The notes under the pieces were generated by a model that saw nothing but the letters and a program-made list of their open reading frames with translations, searched no databases and had not been told where the DNA came from. From the NCBI RefSeq assembly GCF_020520425.1, contig NC_079488.1, positions 10,331,747-10,395,746 on the forward strand: a DNA stretch of 64,000 nt, given 5' to 3'. Positions 63,743 to 64,000 of this stretch are shown here, piece by piece. Source of the stretch: Spinacia oleracea. Taxonomy: Eukaryota; Streptophyta; Magnoliopsida; Caryophyllales; Amaranthaceae. The position numbers and the translations under genes are program-made. Within the stretch, counting starts at the first letter, position 1; every line of letters starts with the position of its first letter.

Positions 63743-64000
63743 TGTTAGGTTATGATACATATGACAATTCATAAATCATGCGGAAAAACCATAAAGCCAG
63801 GAAAACATATTATTTACACATAATCATTTAGCATAGTTTAGATGCATACTCTTTGTTGCGTGCCCTCCCTAGCTGCGCCCGAACCGAACAAGAACAATTC
63901 TTTAGGACTCCAAGTGTCGTCCCTCCGTAGATAGTCCACAGCACGTCCGGATCCGCCTTAAGATTGACCAACTAGAATCGCCCTTAAGGTGCTACTTATT
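63743..64000 (-). repeat. 5' LTR of the copia element (partial)
   Basis: 258 bp, identical to 54687-54944 except one base (AAGTC against AATTC) near 63897. It continues past the window. Confidence 0.9.

Larger units (their letters stand above)
54687..64000 (-). mobile_element. Ty1/copia LTR retrotransposon (element D), young and apparently intact, 5' LTR cut by window end
   Basis: Minus-strand order: 5' LTR (from 63743 rightwards, 258 bp visible), primer binding site (63741-63728), a 2.9-kb leader, gag-pol (60853-56888), 3' untranslated region, polypurine tract (56037-56023) and 3' LTR (56022-54687, 1336 bp). The two LTRs differ by one base over the 258 bp that can be compared, which indicates recent insertion. 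The right-hand flank needed to confirm the target duplication lies outside the window. It inserted into the element C PMD gene. Confidence 0.92.

Overview
This is nuclear DNA from a flowering plant, almost certainly a eudicot. The evidence is intronless germin-like genes, Ty3/gypsy Tat-type and Ty1/copia retrotransposons, a CACTA element, Mutator-like elements (MULEs), Stowaway and Harbinger MITEs, and an AT-rich intergenic background. A guess at Amaranthaceae rests only on sequence 'feel' and is low confidence. There are no operons, CRISPR arrays or bacterial features, and I found no tRNA or rRNA gene.

Layout. 1-14.25 kb: rearranged Tat-lineage gypsy DNA. A minus-strand element (pol at 26-3940, leader, primer binding site, LTR to 6440) is joined to a plus-strand derivative. 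That derivative has a broken protease region, a large pol deletion, an antisense plant-mobile-domain (PMD) gene at 9310-11124 and an LTR to 12964. A third LTR copy then follows in inverted orientation to 14252. 15.16-16.04 kb: a small LTR element (TRIM-like) with an 84-bp tandem array. 17.4-18.04 kb: intact germin-like gene 1. 21.08-21.70 kb: a sugar-transporter pseudogene fragment. 22.4-23.4 kb: a MULE. 26.9-27.5 kb: a Harbinger-type MITE. 27.55-34.45 kb: a 327-bp Stowaway-type MITE split by two later insertions, a gene-capturing MULE and a 5-kb CACTA element. 34.46-36.86 kb: another MULE. 37.47-38.10 kb: intact germin-like gene 2. 38.4-49.8 kb: foldback and Helitron-like ends, a degenerate DNA primase fragment, simple repeats, and much sequence with nothing recognisable. 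49.85-54.69 kb: a second Tat-type element with a 3' LTR and an intron-containing antisense PMD gene. 54.69-64.0 kb: a young, apparently intact copia element that cut the second PMD gene; its 5' LTR runs off the window.

The only intact host genes are the two germin-like genes, same strand and about 20 kb apart, with matching promoters and 3' ends. Everything else readable is mobile DNA or host gene scraps carried by it. The most interesting pattern is in the Tat elements. A GC-rich, near-palindromic block built from GCGCCCAG/CTGGGCGC lies 75-82 bp upstream of the TATA box of the LTR promoters and also 82 bp upstream of the TATA box of the antisense PMD gene. A similar core recurs before both promoter types in the second, diverged Tat element. 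This suggests shared control of sense and antisense transcription.
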